Shown piece by piece: positions 43,282 to 55,186 of a stretch of 64,000 nt of DNA. Origin of the DNA: Symbiodinium natans. Taxonomy: Eukaryota > Sar > Dinophyceae > Suessiales > Symbiodiniaceae. Location of the stretch: positions 197,809 to 261,808 of the forward strand of contig CAJNDS010002429.1 of assembly GCA_905221605.1 (NCBI GenBank), written 5' to 3'. Both the position numbers and the translations under genes were made by a program. Position 1 is the stretch's first letter, and each line of letters starts with the position of its first letter. The notes under the pieces are model-generated. The model made no database searches. It worked only from the letters and a program-made list of their open reading frames with translations, and was not told the DNA's origin.

Positions 43282-45647
43282 GGTAGGTCTTCAGAAAACC
43301 TCAAACCCAAAAGTCGTACACGTCGTACACACATTTTCAAGAGAAATGTATAAAAGACCTGGACAACTTTAAGAAGCATCAAGCTGCCCACGTATCCCCA
43401 CGCATGATTCATGCACAGGTAACTGGTGCCACGATCATTTTAAATGAAGTTGGTCCTAGCCCCACCAGCTTGGGAGAAACTAGGGAGAGAACACCATGTC
43501 GGTACGGTGTAGGCACCAAAGCATGTGCAGATACTACTAGTGCAGTGTGCACGGGCCACTAACGGTACTGTATCATGTTCAATGCCAGCACTTCTTGGAA
43601 GACACGGGGCAGGGAGCGCAACTGCTGTCGCGACCACCGCGGCCAGACCCAGTCCAGCCGCACATGCAAAGGGCGCGGCGCCTCTATCCCAACGGACTGT
43701 GCTGCAGCTGTCGAAAGCACTCGCCGTCTCTGCAAACACATCCCTCTGTTTTCGTACATAGGCTTCATGCGGGTCTTGACCAGCCTCCCACACGGGCCAG
43801 CAGTGCCCCACCTAAGGTGGGACCGAGAACCAGCGCCGCGCCGATGACCTCTCAACATACTTTCGTGCAGTCATGACGTGTCCAAGTGCAAACAAAAAGC
43901 AAGACATAATGGGATTCAAGGGAGGCACTAAGGTGCCAAGTTGCATGAGGTTGCGAAGCTATTGCATGATAAGTACAATGATAAGAGACCTGCAAATTTG
44001 CGCGATGCCGCCAAGGTGCTGTGAAGAAGCGCCCAACTGCCACGGCTCTCTTCGGCCCCGCAGGAGTGGCATCCTCTGCAGAGAAAGATGCATCACAGTC
44101 AGGATACGCGTTCCACTGCATTTAGGATGCAAGTCACATCCTCAAAGTGTACTTCGCAGTGTACTTGACTACGTAGAACTCTTGACACTTGGCCCAAGGC
44201 TGCAATGCAGCTTGTCTCGACGGCGCCACCAGATGCAAAGAGACCAAAGGTGACGTGCGCCGCACCAAGCATCACAAGCCCAGAGGAGACCTTCTTAGTC
44301 TGAGGCTTGAATCAGCAGGGCTATCAGGAACACAGCCTATGAAGCAAGCAGAACCGCCAGGAATCAAAAGAAAACTTATGCCTCCTATCACGAGGCCAAG
44401 GTGCCGCCATCAGCGTTGCTTCAACAGTGAAAGCAAGTGCGGAAGCCAAGATGACCTCAACGAAGTCGGCAGTGGTGCCCAAGGCATGGCTTGAGAGACT
44501 CATTTCTAGTCAGTGGAAGCTTCAAGCAAAGGCCCAGCGTGGCACAAAGCCATCAAACTCACAGTCGGAGCTCCGTCATACAATACTGTGGCACGCTTAG
44601 CAGGTTGCGACACTTGCTTCACTATGCCGCGTCACCCGCCGCCGGCCCAGACGGTCGGACCAAGATGCCAGTAGAGGCGCTGCTGTGAACTCAGTGAAGC
44701 TCCGCAGTGCTGCGATCAGACCTCAGCGACACTGCCTGTTACAGCATCCCACCGGATGTTCACACGTGGTCTGGGATCTCAGGGTAAGATACGGACACAT
44801 GACTGCATCCTGGTCCCTTGCCCTTCCTTGTTGCCCTTCCGATTCATGAGCATCAGCTGTCCAAGCGTCCCATGGCATTTGCCACCGCTGCAGCATCATA
44901 GCCGGCTGCCTCACCCAGCGATGCCACCTTGGCTTCTGCGGAAAGTCTTGGCCCTGAAATGATGTCGCATCATGTCGCATCTGTTGGAAAGACCTCACAA
45001 ATCCAAACAATCCGCTGTCATTCTCACCTGCAAGCCGTCGCCAAGGGGCTCTGAGATTGAACGACGGCATCATAGCTACTGCCGTAGCCGTCCTGCATGC
45101 ATCAGTGCGCAGCGCACACACGCGTGAGCATCCAAGCAGAACTTTGGCAATTTCAGGCAAGACACGTTCGCAAAAGGCTGACCTTGGACTCTTGCATCTG
45201 TTGCCACATCGACGCTGTAACACTGCACGAAATCAGGAACTCAACCTCAATAAAACAACCCAACTTCTCGACAAAGCACAGCATATAGAGGTGCAAGCGG
45301 TGGTGGCGAGCGCCGCAGCAGCGGCGTGGCAAGTGGGTCCTGACACGCTCCAGATACCAGTCGTCTTCTTGGGTCCATGCATATGGGTGTCCTTGCCCTC
45401 CATGGCTTCTCAGCCGGGGCAAGGCCCGAGGACTGTCAAGAGCTTAAGCCCGCAGGATGCACAGGAAAAGCCACCCCGATGGCGTGACTCGAAACCCCCT
45501 CGCTCGCACCGACATGCGTCCGAACCCGCGGCGGGACGCATGCTTTTCCAACTTTACCGGGCTACTCCTCGGTCAACCTGCGTGCCGAACGTGACAGATC
45601 GTGCTGGTTGCTAGAGGCTGTCTGCAGCATCACCATGTGTTCTCCGA
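43282..45647. other. Long stretch without recognised gene
   Basis: Several frames of 100-180 codons exist on both strands because stops are rare in GC-rich DNA, but none has family character or consistent codon quality. I can support no gene here. Confidence 0.3.
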
Positions 45648-45848
45648 GGGGGAGAGGGGGGAGACGGGGAGGGAAAGGGGGAGAGAGAGAGAGAGAGGGG
45701 GAGAGGGAGAGAAAGAGAGAAAGAGAGAGAGAGAGAGGGAGAGAGGGAGAGAGGGAGAGAGGGAGAGAAAGAGAGAAAGAGAGAAGGAGAGAAAGAGAGA
45801 AAGAGAGAAGGAGAGAAGGATGGATGGATGGATGGATGGATGGATGGA
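45648..45848. repeat. (GA)-rich array followed by (GGAT)n
   Basis: A purine array of GAGAGG, GAGA and GAAAGA units at 45648-45818, ending in about seven perfect GGAT units (45819-45848). Confidence 0.95.
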
Positions 45849-46026
45849 CTCGGCACGCAGGGCACTGCTGCCTAAGGGCGCCGTCCCCTCCACCATCTCA
45901 GGGAGCCTCCGCAAGCGTCATTGGCGACCGTCCGGCAAAGGTTCAAGGCCCCTGACTGTCCGCCCCGCGCAAGCAGCCGCGGACTCACCAATGCCCGCAC
46001 ACGAAGGCGCGCAGGCTAGACGGCAG

Positions 46027-46171
46027 AAGAGAGAGAGAAAGAGAGAAAGAGAGAAAGAGAGAAAGAGAGAAAGAGAGAAAGAGAGAAAGAGAGAAAGAGA
46101 GAAAGAGAGAAAGAGAGAAAGAGAGAAAGAGAGAAAGAGAGAAAGAGAGAAAGAGAGAAAGAGAGAAAGAG
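46027..46171. repeat. 8-nt purine array, unit GAGAAAGA
   Basis: About eighteen near-perfect copies. Together with the array 180 nt upstream it forms a 520-nt purine-strand cluster. Confidence 0.97.
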
Positions 46172-46738
46172 ATGTCGGCGAACGCGCCGGCTGCACGTTG
46201 TGAGCAAGGTGTGCCGAACCATCGCTGTTTAGAAAAGGTTCGAGAAACATGTTCCCTTCGAGGGCTGCTTGATACGCACCAAGGCGCGGGCACAAGGACG
46301 ACAATGCACATATGTTTCAGAGAGTAAACGTTTTGATCCGTGGTGCGGCCTCATGCGGCAGTTGTTCAAAATACCTGTCCACAAATAACCTCAAGGTTAC
46401 CAGGCAGGTTCCCTCTTCAGGACTCCCTGCAAAAGGCTCTCGTCCCATAGCCCATCCCTTGACAAGACCAAAAGGGTGCGCACCTTTCTCTGCTTGTTCA
46501 GTGGATCGTGACGTCTTCGTTGTCATGGCCTTTGGCCTGTGACTTGGCGAAAGGTGACGGCCACTTCAGTACGGTATCTCTAGCGCAAACGGCAGTGCCA
46601 AAATGCAACATGCCACTTGACCGTGGCTCTCCAAGCCATTGTCAACAGGTTCATGCGAACGGCAGTACAGCTGTGGGTGACTTTTGAGGAGGTCCCCACG
46701 TGTCCGGTGTCCGCGTACCTAAAGATATACAAAACCTC
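46172..46738. other. 3' flank of the NhaC-like gene, nothing else seen
   Basis: It holds the presumed 3' untranslated region of the antiporter gene ending at 46739. No AATAAA-type signal stands out, as is usual for dinoflagellates. Confidence 0.3.
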
Positions 46739-49088
46739 TCAGAAAGCCTGATCCCCTTCAGCCTTGCCCATCTCAGATGTATTGCCTTTCGACGCCTTGC
46801 CCCGGATCAACTCCACGAGCCTCATCGTAGGGTCCAAACGTCGGTCGGGATGTTCCACTTTTTCGGTGAGGACGAAGGGCACGAGGAACATGACGACCAT
46901 ACCCAGGAGCAGGCCCAGCCAGCCTGGGAAGAGGAAGGACGCGGGCAGGTAGCCGATGAGGATCGACACAATCGCAACCAACAGGGCGTAGGGAAGCTGT
47001 GTGACCACGTGGTGTCGCAGGTCACACTTCGTCGCCATGGAAGATAGGATCGTGGTGTCTGAGATAGCAGTTGCGTGGTCTCCGAAGACCGATCCCGCCA
47101 GGATGGCGGACACAACCAGGACAAAGATCTCCTTGTCCCCGCTCGAGCTGATCCATGCGGCCGGTAGGACAAGCGGGAACATGATGGACATAGTACCCCA
47201 GGAGGTGCCAGTGCAGAAGGACATCAAGGAGGCAATCAGGAACGTCAGCGTGGGAAGCGAACGGTAGTCCAGCGAGTCTGACGAGAACACGCTGGCGAAA
47301 AAGAGGTCGCACGATACATCCTTGACCGCAGCACCAATGGCCCAAGCCATCAAGAGCACCAGCACGGGGCAAGTGAGACTCTTCACACCTTCAATCCAAA
47401 CATCCAGAGATTCCTTGAAGTCGAGGATGGGTCGCGGCTGTTCCTCTCCCTCCATCTGCATCTTAAAGTCGCACTTCAGCCAGTGGGCCCATTGATTGTA
47501 GATCTCGCCTTTGTACTGGTACTGCAAGCGAATGAAGACCCACGACGCGACGCTCCCGATGAAGCCTCCCCAAAGAAGAGCCGAGTACGAGTCCCCATTG
47601 CCAAACAGGTTCGCGGCCGTCATCTCCTGTCCACCGTCCACGGTCGTGTTGTAGCCAGTGACCAGCAAGGCAGCAAACACAGCAATCAGAGTGGCGAGGA
47701 TTGGCACGACGCTGTTCCACCACCGCTTCGGGGTGCTCTCCGATGGCTCCATGGATGAGTCCAGGGTCACCTCACTTTCCTTTGCCGTAGGGGAGATTAC
47801 CTGTTTCTTGTCAATGGCACGGCGCTCCGCCTGAAGCATGGGGCCACCATCCCGCTGGAAGACAATGAGGCTGAGCTGAAAAATCAGCATGAAGATGGGG
47901 TAGTAGCGGCTGACCAGGGATGAAAGGAAGATGCTGTATCCATTGGTGAGGCCTGCTTCCTCAAGTGCAGCTTCATATCCAAGGCCTTTCAACGTCTCCA
48001 ACTGGTCGTTGATGAGGCCCACCTGCCAGGTGAACTACAACAGCTTCAAGACTGAAAGAATTGAAAGAGCTACAACAGTCGCAGCCTCAAAGCCGATCCA
48101 AGAGGAGATCGGCGCCAGAGAAGCGATCGGCGCGGTAGTCGCGTCCACCAGGAAGGCCAGCTTCTCACGGCTGACGAAGAAGGCATCAGAAATGCCTCGT
48201 AGGGCGCAGACTCAGCGCAGACTCGGCGCAGACTTGACTGCTGCGGGATGTTCTTGTGCAAGTCTTGTGCGTCACCATGAAGAAAGCTAAATCGGCATGC
48301 ATCTGCGTGCTTTGGCCCCTAACCCCGCCTCGCATGGTATTGCCCAAGATGAGCGTGTTGGCATAGTCATCAAAGAAGATCACGAAGCCCAACAAGTACA
48401 CCGCGAGTTGAACACCCCGGCGGGTGGAGATGCGCTTCAGCATGACATTGGCGATGCCGTGGCCTCCTCCGGACTTCTGCACCACGGCCACGAGCCCGGC
48501 AAGAAACCAGGAAAAGAGGATCACGAAGGCATGCCCTGAATCCCCCAACGAGTTCACCATGTAAGTGTCCAAAGTCCTCAAGAAGGCATCGAAGATGTTC
48601 CCCTTGTGGACAACAGCCCCGGCTACGAAGAGCCCAACCCAAAGCGCCCACAGCACTTCTTGAGTAAGCCCCGCCACGAGGATCACAAAGAGGGGCGGCA
48701 GGAGGGACACGAAGCCGGAGATCACCCAAGCCTCGTAACTCCCCGAAGAAGCCCCGACAAAGTCCGGTGCGTAGGCAACCTCCACAGTGAGCTCATGCGT
48801 GCCGACTTCGTTCAGCATCAAGTCGTTCAAGGTCAAAGACGTCCTGAGCGTATCGCCTGAGTAGAGCCCGTAGGTCTTCACTCCAGAGACGTTCTGGGCA
48901 CCATTCTGGACACGCACATAGATGTTGCTCACACCGGCCAGGTTGTCGCTGGAAGGGTAGCTCAAGGAAAGGCTTAGCTGGAAACCCACGCCATCAAGAA
49001 TGGTGGGTCGGCTGCCCTTGATGCTGAAGCTGGGGGCGGCCGAAGCCAGGGCTGCGCAGCCCAGTAGCAGGCAACGGCACAACGCCAT
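46739..49088 (-). CDS. NhaC-family sodium/proton antiporter
   Basis: Three exons (49088-48329, 48195-48086, 48022-46739) join to 717 codons plus stop. The ATG at 49088 starts a signal peptide (CLLLGCAALASA). Residues 20-135 form a beta-rich lumenal or extracellular domain absent from bacterial NhaC. Transport-domain signatures: SGFVSLLPPLFVILVAGLTQ, LGFVIFFDDYANTLILGNTM, VSREKLAFLVDATTAPIASL, WIGFEVGLI (across a joint), FCTGTSWGTMSIMFPL and GDHATAISDTTILSS, with about 11 hydrophobic helices. Members exchange Na+ for H+ across a membrane; here the plasma membrane or an endomembrane is likely. Introns 48328-48196 (133 nt) and 48085-48023 (63 nt) both have GC donors; CGAGGC is repeated at both ends of the first. 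Both joints restore family sequence. Confidence 0.92.
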
Positions 49089-49180
49089 GACCTACTGTGT
49101 CAGGACTGTATCAGGAATCCGGGCTCTGCAGCTTGAGGATCAGATGCTTGGCAGCTGGCGTGCACGATGCCCCGCTTCGA

Positions 49181-49220
49181 CTGCAAGCCTGGGCAAGCCT
49201 GGGCAAGCCTGGGCAAGCCT
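49181..49220. repeat. 10-nt tandem array, unit TGGGCAAGCC
   Basis: Four direct copies (first partial), about 95 nt upstream of the NhaC-like start codon on its 5' side. Confidence 0.93.
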
Positions 49221-49488
49221 TCCAGAAATTATGTTCGGTGATGTTCCCGCACAGCCACGCACCTTTCATCAAAGTATTCTTGTCTGTGGCAGGCATAGGC
49301 TGGACTGGCACGTTTTTCACAGGCGATGCAAAGAAGCCACATCAACCTAACACTCGCACTCGGTCCTGTGCTCTCAACTCTCGGCGATGTCATGTACCAC
49401 GCAGGGAGACTCATCTGTACAAGGCAATCAGGACTGAAATCACGCATTGAGGCCCAACCTTGCGTGCTGAGTCCATCTGCCGACCTAA

Positions 49489-49690
49489 CTACTGCGCTTG
49501 AAATGTAGATGCTCCGCCTTGCGAGTAAGTGTAGCCCACCTGGCACGTTTTAGTGCCAGTCGGGCTCTGTATGGCAAAACAAGGCGAGCAGGTTCCTGAG
49601 CAATAAAACGTGCAGCTACACGTGCGACTCAGCCTCTGCATGTGGGAGCTTTCGTGTGGCAGTGTTCCTGAGCACAGCACGGTCGACATG
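49489..49690 (-). CDS. Possible Cys-rich C-terminal exon
   Basis: The minus strand encodes RTCSCTFYCSGTCSPCFAIQ, later KTCQVGYTYSQGG, and a stop at 49489. The Cys spacing resembles small EGF-like or disulfide modules of secreted proteins. No upstream exon was identified. Confidence 0.3.
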
Positions 49691-50095
49691 CCCGCATGCC
49701 ACAGACCGCATAAAGGAAAGCAAAAGCAGACCACACACACCCAGCATGCAGGGATCGATATCAATTTCCCAGTCCGCAAAGGTTGTACAGTTGAGCAAGG
49801 AACTCGTGTCTCGCCTGTGCAATTTTTACAGGTATGATACACCAAAACTTCAGAAGCTGTCAACTGGTGGCAGCTACAATTCCTGTCCGCTTGCTGTGCC
49901 CTCTTGAAGGCTGCGACCGTTTTGGTCACACTTGTGTTATGGCTGGAGCTTCAACTGGAGCGACCTTTCCAGACTGCACTGCGACTGCCAGGGCTGGCTG
50001 GGGTAGTTGGTGCCCGCCGGCACCCGTTCGACGGAGTCTTTCACAAGCACGCTGGATGTAGGGTTTCTTGTCTATTCTGCGCCGGGGCATAGCAT

Positions 50096-50868
50096 CTAAC
50101 ACCCGTCCGGAGCAGACACTGCACTGTTAAAGAATTGAAAGTCAAAGCTCAGCCCTGGGCCAAGCCGAGGTAGCCAAGGCAGCTCCGAGAAGGTTAGCGA
50201 TGATTTGGAAGATCGCACCTCAACGCGACCCATCCCGAGCTGCACAAGTGCTTCACCCAGCTTCCCTCTTCGTTGCTGTCCTGATTTTTCCGAGAATCCG
50301 TACACTCCGGCTCCCATGGCATAGCTCAGGGTGCCAAAATCGCCCAGGCCCATCGCGTGCCCCGCCACTGCACCCGTGACCACAGCACCGATCATGAGCC
50401 CAGAAGCAACCACTGCCATGCCACTGCACGGCAAAAGCAACCTGACAAGCCCGACTTGACTGCAGATTTTTCCTCCCTGGGGAAAGCTCCACTGGCCTTG
50501 TCCCCATCGTGAGGTCGAGCTTGCCGCCGCAGTTCAGCATTGCTACGAACGAGAGTAGGGCAGCCAGCACCGCAACGACTGCAAAGGCAACAGCAGCACC
50601 AACCTCAAATATCTTGACATGATGGACAACGTCCAGTTGGAGGGTTTCGGCTGAGCACCAGGCAAGCGCACGTGTTGTCTGAATCCCAGAGCAGATCTCC
50701 TGCTTTCAGAACGCTGCTCGTTGAGTAGCAAAGGAAAGCAGAGAGGGCGCTGGGCATGACAAACGTGTGCACACGTCCATGAACGTAGCGGAAGCAAGAG
50801 ACATTAGCACAATGGCAAGCTGGACCTACCAGCACCTGTTTTTGAAGCCGGACCGACCAGTACCTCAA
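50096..50868 (-). CDS. Small membrane protein, multi-exon, unassigned
   Basis: Coding-like minus-strand segments: about 50645-50760 (CYSTSSVLKAGDLLWDSDNT), 50470-50625 (KIFEVGAAVAFAVVAVLAAL, a membrane helix) and 50100-50425 (VVASGLMIGAVVTGAVAGHA, a second Gly-rich helix, then an Arg/Lys-rich tail to a stop at 50096). The Gly/Ala-rich helices resemble Tim17- or glycine-zipper-like membrane segments, but no family is assigned. Confidence 0.4.
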
Positions 50869-50869
50869 A

Positions 50870-53746
50870 GGCCGACTCTTTTAGCATCGCCAACAGGCAA
50901 CCGGCTCCTCGGCCCTCACAGCAAAGCTTGCGCCACCACACAGCACTGTCGAATCCAAGTGTATAGACTTGGAGGTCAGACTGCCTTCAGGGAGGTCAGC
51001 ACTCGTAGCGAAAGTCCAAAGGCTCAAGTCACCTCATGGAGCGTACATTCTCAAGCTTGGCCTCTCCTATACTTTTCTGAAGCAAAGCATGTTCAGATAT
51101 GTTAAGGCTTCTGTGAAGCCAAGGAGCCGTGTGCCGAAGCAAGGCCAGCAACCGTGCCGCGCAACGCGCCCTTCCACCATACGCCCACCAAGGCAACCTT
51201 AAGCAAAGTGCGAAAACTGCTCTGCCGTTTTGCCAACCTACCGCTTGTTTCAAAAGCAAGCACACAAGCAGAGCGGAACGCCAGCAAAGTACCGCACAAA
51301 GTTCTTGCATGTCACCCGTCAGCCTAGCTGGCCTTCTGCCGGGGCACCACGGCACACGTGCATCCGATGGCGAGCAATGCCAGTGCAAAGAAGGCCTGAG
51401 ATTCACAGCTCTGCCCTCCTTCAATCCGACCTCTTGCTTTTCCTTGAGCATATAACTTCAGGCTGGCCAAAACTTATCTTGCAGTCTGTCTAAGCATACA
51501 CTTAAGGCAAGCTGCTGCAGATAGCCCAGTCACCCGAAGCTTGCCAGGTAACGCCATAGCATGAAGTCTTCGGGCAGCACGGATCCTCAAAGGTTCTCCA
51601 TGACAGAAAATGGCCCTCTCTAAGACTCTGAGAGCTCGAGGCCCGCAGTCGGAGCGACCCTTCATACGGCGACCCTTGTCCCTGCCTCACCCCGCCTCAC
51701 CAATGTCACTCCGTGTAACACCATGTGACATTCATGTAACCCCCATCACGCTGGAACCATGATGGCTGCAACCAGGTGAACAACATCTCATGTCACCTGA
51801 CCAGCCCAGCTGCTGTTGGACTCCATAGTTTTACAGGGTGTGTCGCTCCCTCATTTCATTGTTGCTACGGTTCAGGGCCAGTCGGGATCTGCGCGGCCAA
51901 TGGTTCAGCCACGCCCCGCACTCAGAGGTTCGAGGGTTTAGGATGTTTCGGGGAGGTTTGCCAGTTCCTGCTACTTTCAGCGTGCGGGATTACTACTCCC
52001 CAGTTTTTTCGGGGTTCCGGGTTTGTCTGCCACCGCAGGGTTTCCCACTCCATGGGAGCTAGCATCCCCCAGTCTTTGTCAGAGCTTGCAGCTGCCCATT
52101 CCTCTCGGATTTGGGATGGGGCTTTTCGGTGGCTCGAGCTGGGTTCTTCACGACTCACGGTCTTATGCTTGGGCACGGTCTTCGGCTCTCACACACGCGC
52201 GTAAGGCAGGCAAGGATTCGGTCGCACCGTGCCACAACATCCACCACAACTAGCTCAGGCGACAGGATGCCCATCCCACAACGGCTGCCACAATTTCATT
52301 CTTTACTCTATACCTTGCCTTAGGCAGCATCTCCTATCGCGTCAGACGAGGGCTTTGCCCGGGCACTACTCAACCACTCCACTCCCAAATGCACCCCAAT
52401 GGCATGCCACATACAAACGGGTGGATTCATGGATATTTCGACTTTGGGGCTGAGGGAGGTCTAAGGACGTCCAGGATTCGAGATGGTTTCGGGGTCTCTC
52501 AATGTGCAGGTTACGAATTGTCTGGTTGTCAGGAAGCTTGGAGCCTCCCGCGAGCACACGACAGCTTAGGGTCCAGAAAGACAACCTCCTAGCGACCTTG
52601 GAAACCAGCGACTTCACCACACAAAACCTTTACTCTTTACAGGGTCTCCATGCTTTTTGACTGGACTGATGCTGGGGAAGCGCGTCAGCACATCGGCGCT
52701 TCATCCAGCCTCAAATGCTTGTCAAGGGTGGTGGTGAGTCACGACAAGCGATGGGCGTCACAGGCCTGCGTGGCTCTACGTGTAGGACGCTTGCTTTACA
52801 TTTTATGGCTCTTCCGGCCTCTGTAGGCTGAGGCGCGTCGTCGCCTGGATTTTCCGCCTGCAACGAAGTACCAGGTACCAAGATGTGCCCAAATCACCAG
52901 GGGCGGGCGTCTGTGCATATGGAGCCTCAGGCACCTCGGCCCTGGTTGGCGATGGCATCCTGCATTGGCAGCGCCACGTGATATCACTACTCTGCGCATC
53001 TCCACATGTCATCACAGCTGCAGAAGTGCTGGCAAGACCACCGCAATGTTTGTTGTCACGCGAATCTGCCCAGTCCGGACCCGCTGGCAACTACAAGCGG
53101 CCTAACCACAAGCAGCCTTCCTGCGTCTCTTAACAAACAAAGCAAGCTGGCTCAGCTAAAGCAGGGCTCAGACTGCAGCAGCAACAGCCACTCCTTATTT
53201 GCAGAGCAGTCAAGTAACTTCACCCATGACGCAGACACGTGGATGATTCTTTTGTGCCGTTTTTGCTCGTGGGAGCAAGGGACGGGGGCCTGGGGCTGCA
53301 TGTACATTGCATGCCCAAGAATTTGACTGGACTAACGCCCCCTCCCGGTAAAGCGATCGTTGATGATAACACTAGTAGTCATTCATAACAAACACATGAT
53401 GAATGAATTACGCGTAGCACGGAGCCGCAAAATACAGAATACAGGCTGCAGAACACGCAATGCAGAATGCAGAGTGCAGGGTACAACATGCACTTAGACA
53501 GCCTTTGAGAAGACGCGCTGGGCCTCCCTCGTGTTTTTCCAGCTTCATGGACCACGTCTATGCTGTCTGGCGCTGCGTATGGCCGCGACAGAACACGAGC
53601 GAAGGGCTCAGCTGAACTGTACAACAGCCGAAGTCAAAGGCCACGCATCTGCACAGATCTGCACAGTGCCCTGGAAGCCCTGACATGCCCTGCAAGGATC
53701 AATGGATGGGTCACACCTGGTCACTCCGGCGTGGACCTATGTGGAC
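50870..53746. other. Long stretch without recognised gene
   Basis: No family motif on either strand. A short direct repeat, TATGTGGACC, lies near 53729-53750, and 53420-53490 is A/G-rich with CAGAATGCAGA-type repetition. Open frames at 51776-52204 (plus) and 51922-52176 (minus) overlap and neither is convincing. Confidence 0.3.
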
Positions 53747-54865
53747 CTATGTGGACCAATGTGGTGCAAGCCGGCCCGAAGCTGCAGCCTCTGTCACGGG
53801 GCGAAGCAGCTCCCGCGGAGGGAGATCGAAGACGATGGGTCGCTGAGTCGGGTTGTACTCAGAGGTACATGTAGAGGCGTTCACAAACAAGGTAACCTCG
53901 TCAGTTGTGGTGCCATGATCTTCATGCAGGTGGCCAGCTACCACCACGGAGATTGCACGACGCTGAACCTCTGATCAAGAGCCAAGGGCAGCACATGCCA
54001 TACTAGCAGCATGACATGCATGTGCACTGCCTCATCCCGGGCGACATGAAACGCGGCACACGGAGAGAGATAACAAAGAGCGAAAAAGCGAAGCAAACCG
54101 GACCGCGTCATGAGACGAGGCTTTGGACCCACGGTGCCTCCTCTAGCAGGTCCTGGCAGCCAACCCTGCCATGCCGACAACGGTCCCCATGGCCCGCAGG
54201 TGGGCCATGCACCAGTAAGATGTCCGTGTCCGTTGGAATTGCCTCCCACTTCTTCCGAATCTCGTCTCCTCTTGGCAAATTGAAAGCCCAGTCGCAGAAC
54301 TCAGGCTGCCAGGGCGACCCGTAGACTTTGTAGCCGCATACGTCTGCAGAAGAATCCTCTAGGTATGTGCAGCCCTCCAGTGAACGTCGCACCTTGCTGC
54401 AATCGTAAGCACCCCCTCGGTGAAAGCGCCGGGCACCACGGTCTTTGTAGTACTGCTCGTGAAAAGTAATGTCGTGGTTCCCGGCAATCACAATTTTCTC
54501 CTTTGCCGGGTATGCTGCCAACCACTTGCCTAAGCTCTTGACTTGCTCAAGCTCCCCGGTGTTTGTGAAGTCACCTCCCAAACGCAAACATTCAGGACAA
54601 GACTGGCAGCGCACAGCATCACACGCACCCCGACGAAAGCCTGCATGCAAAAGCACATCCGCGACCGGACGATGTTCAGGCGGGATCAAGTCATGAAGGC
54701 CATGGGTATCACCTCCAGCCATGCCGAGATCTGGCATTAGCATGTCTCTCTAAGATTCCTTGCTGCTGGCAGGGCACTGAAGCAAACGAACCTGGTGTGA
54801 CCCTTGGCTTTCGGCTGGCTCCACGGGAAGGGCACTACTGTAGCACCAGCTGGTGCCCAGGACAT
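53747..54865 (-). CDS. MPPED-like: MPPED1/2-type metallophosphoesterase
   Basis: Four exons (54865-54778, 54712-54641, 54574-54138, 53968-53747) total 819 nt, 272 residues plus stop; MPPED2 has 294. All metal-site motifs are present: RFVCFSDTHG (across joint 1), ADVLLHAGDFTNTGE (across joint 2), IVIAGNHDITF, then VYGSPWQPEFCDWAFNLPRG and ILLVHGPPAGHGDRCRHG, LLEEVQRR (across joint 3) and VVVAGHLHEDHGTTTD, then FVNASTCTSEYNPTQ and PIVFDLPP. Donors are GT, GC and GC; introns are 65, 66 and 169 nt. The family HVFGHIHEGYG is altered to GHLHEDHG but GHxH is kept. Members are binuclear-metal phosphodiesterases, cytosolic. The ATG at 54865 was chosen as the first in frame with RFVCFS; a 5' extension from the exon at 55098 is possible. 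Confidence 0.88.
54575..54640 (-). other. 66-nt GC-AG intron that is in frame and stop-free (MPPED-like gene)
   Basis: The boundary is GCATGCAG|GCTTTCG ... TTGGGAG|GTGACTTC. Unspliced, it would insert 22 residues between HA and GDFTNTGE without a stop. Spliced, it gives HAGDF, the invariant metal-binding motif. Gene prediction that requires GT would read through it. Confidence 0.85.
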
Positions 54866-54924
54866 CTCGCCAACAAGAACGAGGTCCTACATCGTGGCAC
54901 CAAAAAAGTCAGCGGTGACTCAGC

Positions 54925-55098
54925 ATGATTCAGCCGAATTCTGTCCAAAGTCTGCGTAGCCCGCTGCCTGTCCTCGGCATAGAAGTCGCCCTCAGCACCA
55001 TCGTCGTCAAACTCTACGTTCCATGTGCCATCACCATTCTCCAGGGCAACAATTCCATGGCCACGCCCGCGCTTAAACACACGCGCCCCAACCTCCAT
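54925..55098 (-). CDS. Exon with GDGTWNVEFDDD (SH3/Tudor-like) motif
   Basis: The minus strand encodes MEVGARVFKRGRGHGIV, then GDGTWNVEFDDDGAEGDFYA with strong coding character. The pattern (RV...G.GxV...DGTWNVxFDDG) is a small beta module seen repeatedly in alveolate proteins. It could be the last exon of the kinase-RING gene upstream, or a 5' exon of the MPPED-like gene downstream; the open frame overlaps that gene's proposed start, so it cannot simply be an independent gene ending at 54835. Confidence 0.5.
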
Positions 55099-55186
55099 GG
55101 TGCGTCTACCAGTTCTGCACCTTACGCCTCACCTACAAGTCAAGCGCTTGATGCCCGTCAGAGTGCGCACGCAACACACCGCAACT

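Noticed and set aside
45601-46203. Plus-strand frame of 200 codons rich in Arg-Glu
   Set aside because: It is a translation of the GA-type microsatellites; the unique parts between the arrays have no coding quality.
49088-49140. CCTCAAG upstream of the NhaC-like start as a leader remnant
   Set aside because: Only six consecutive bases agree, and the gene contains introns.
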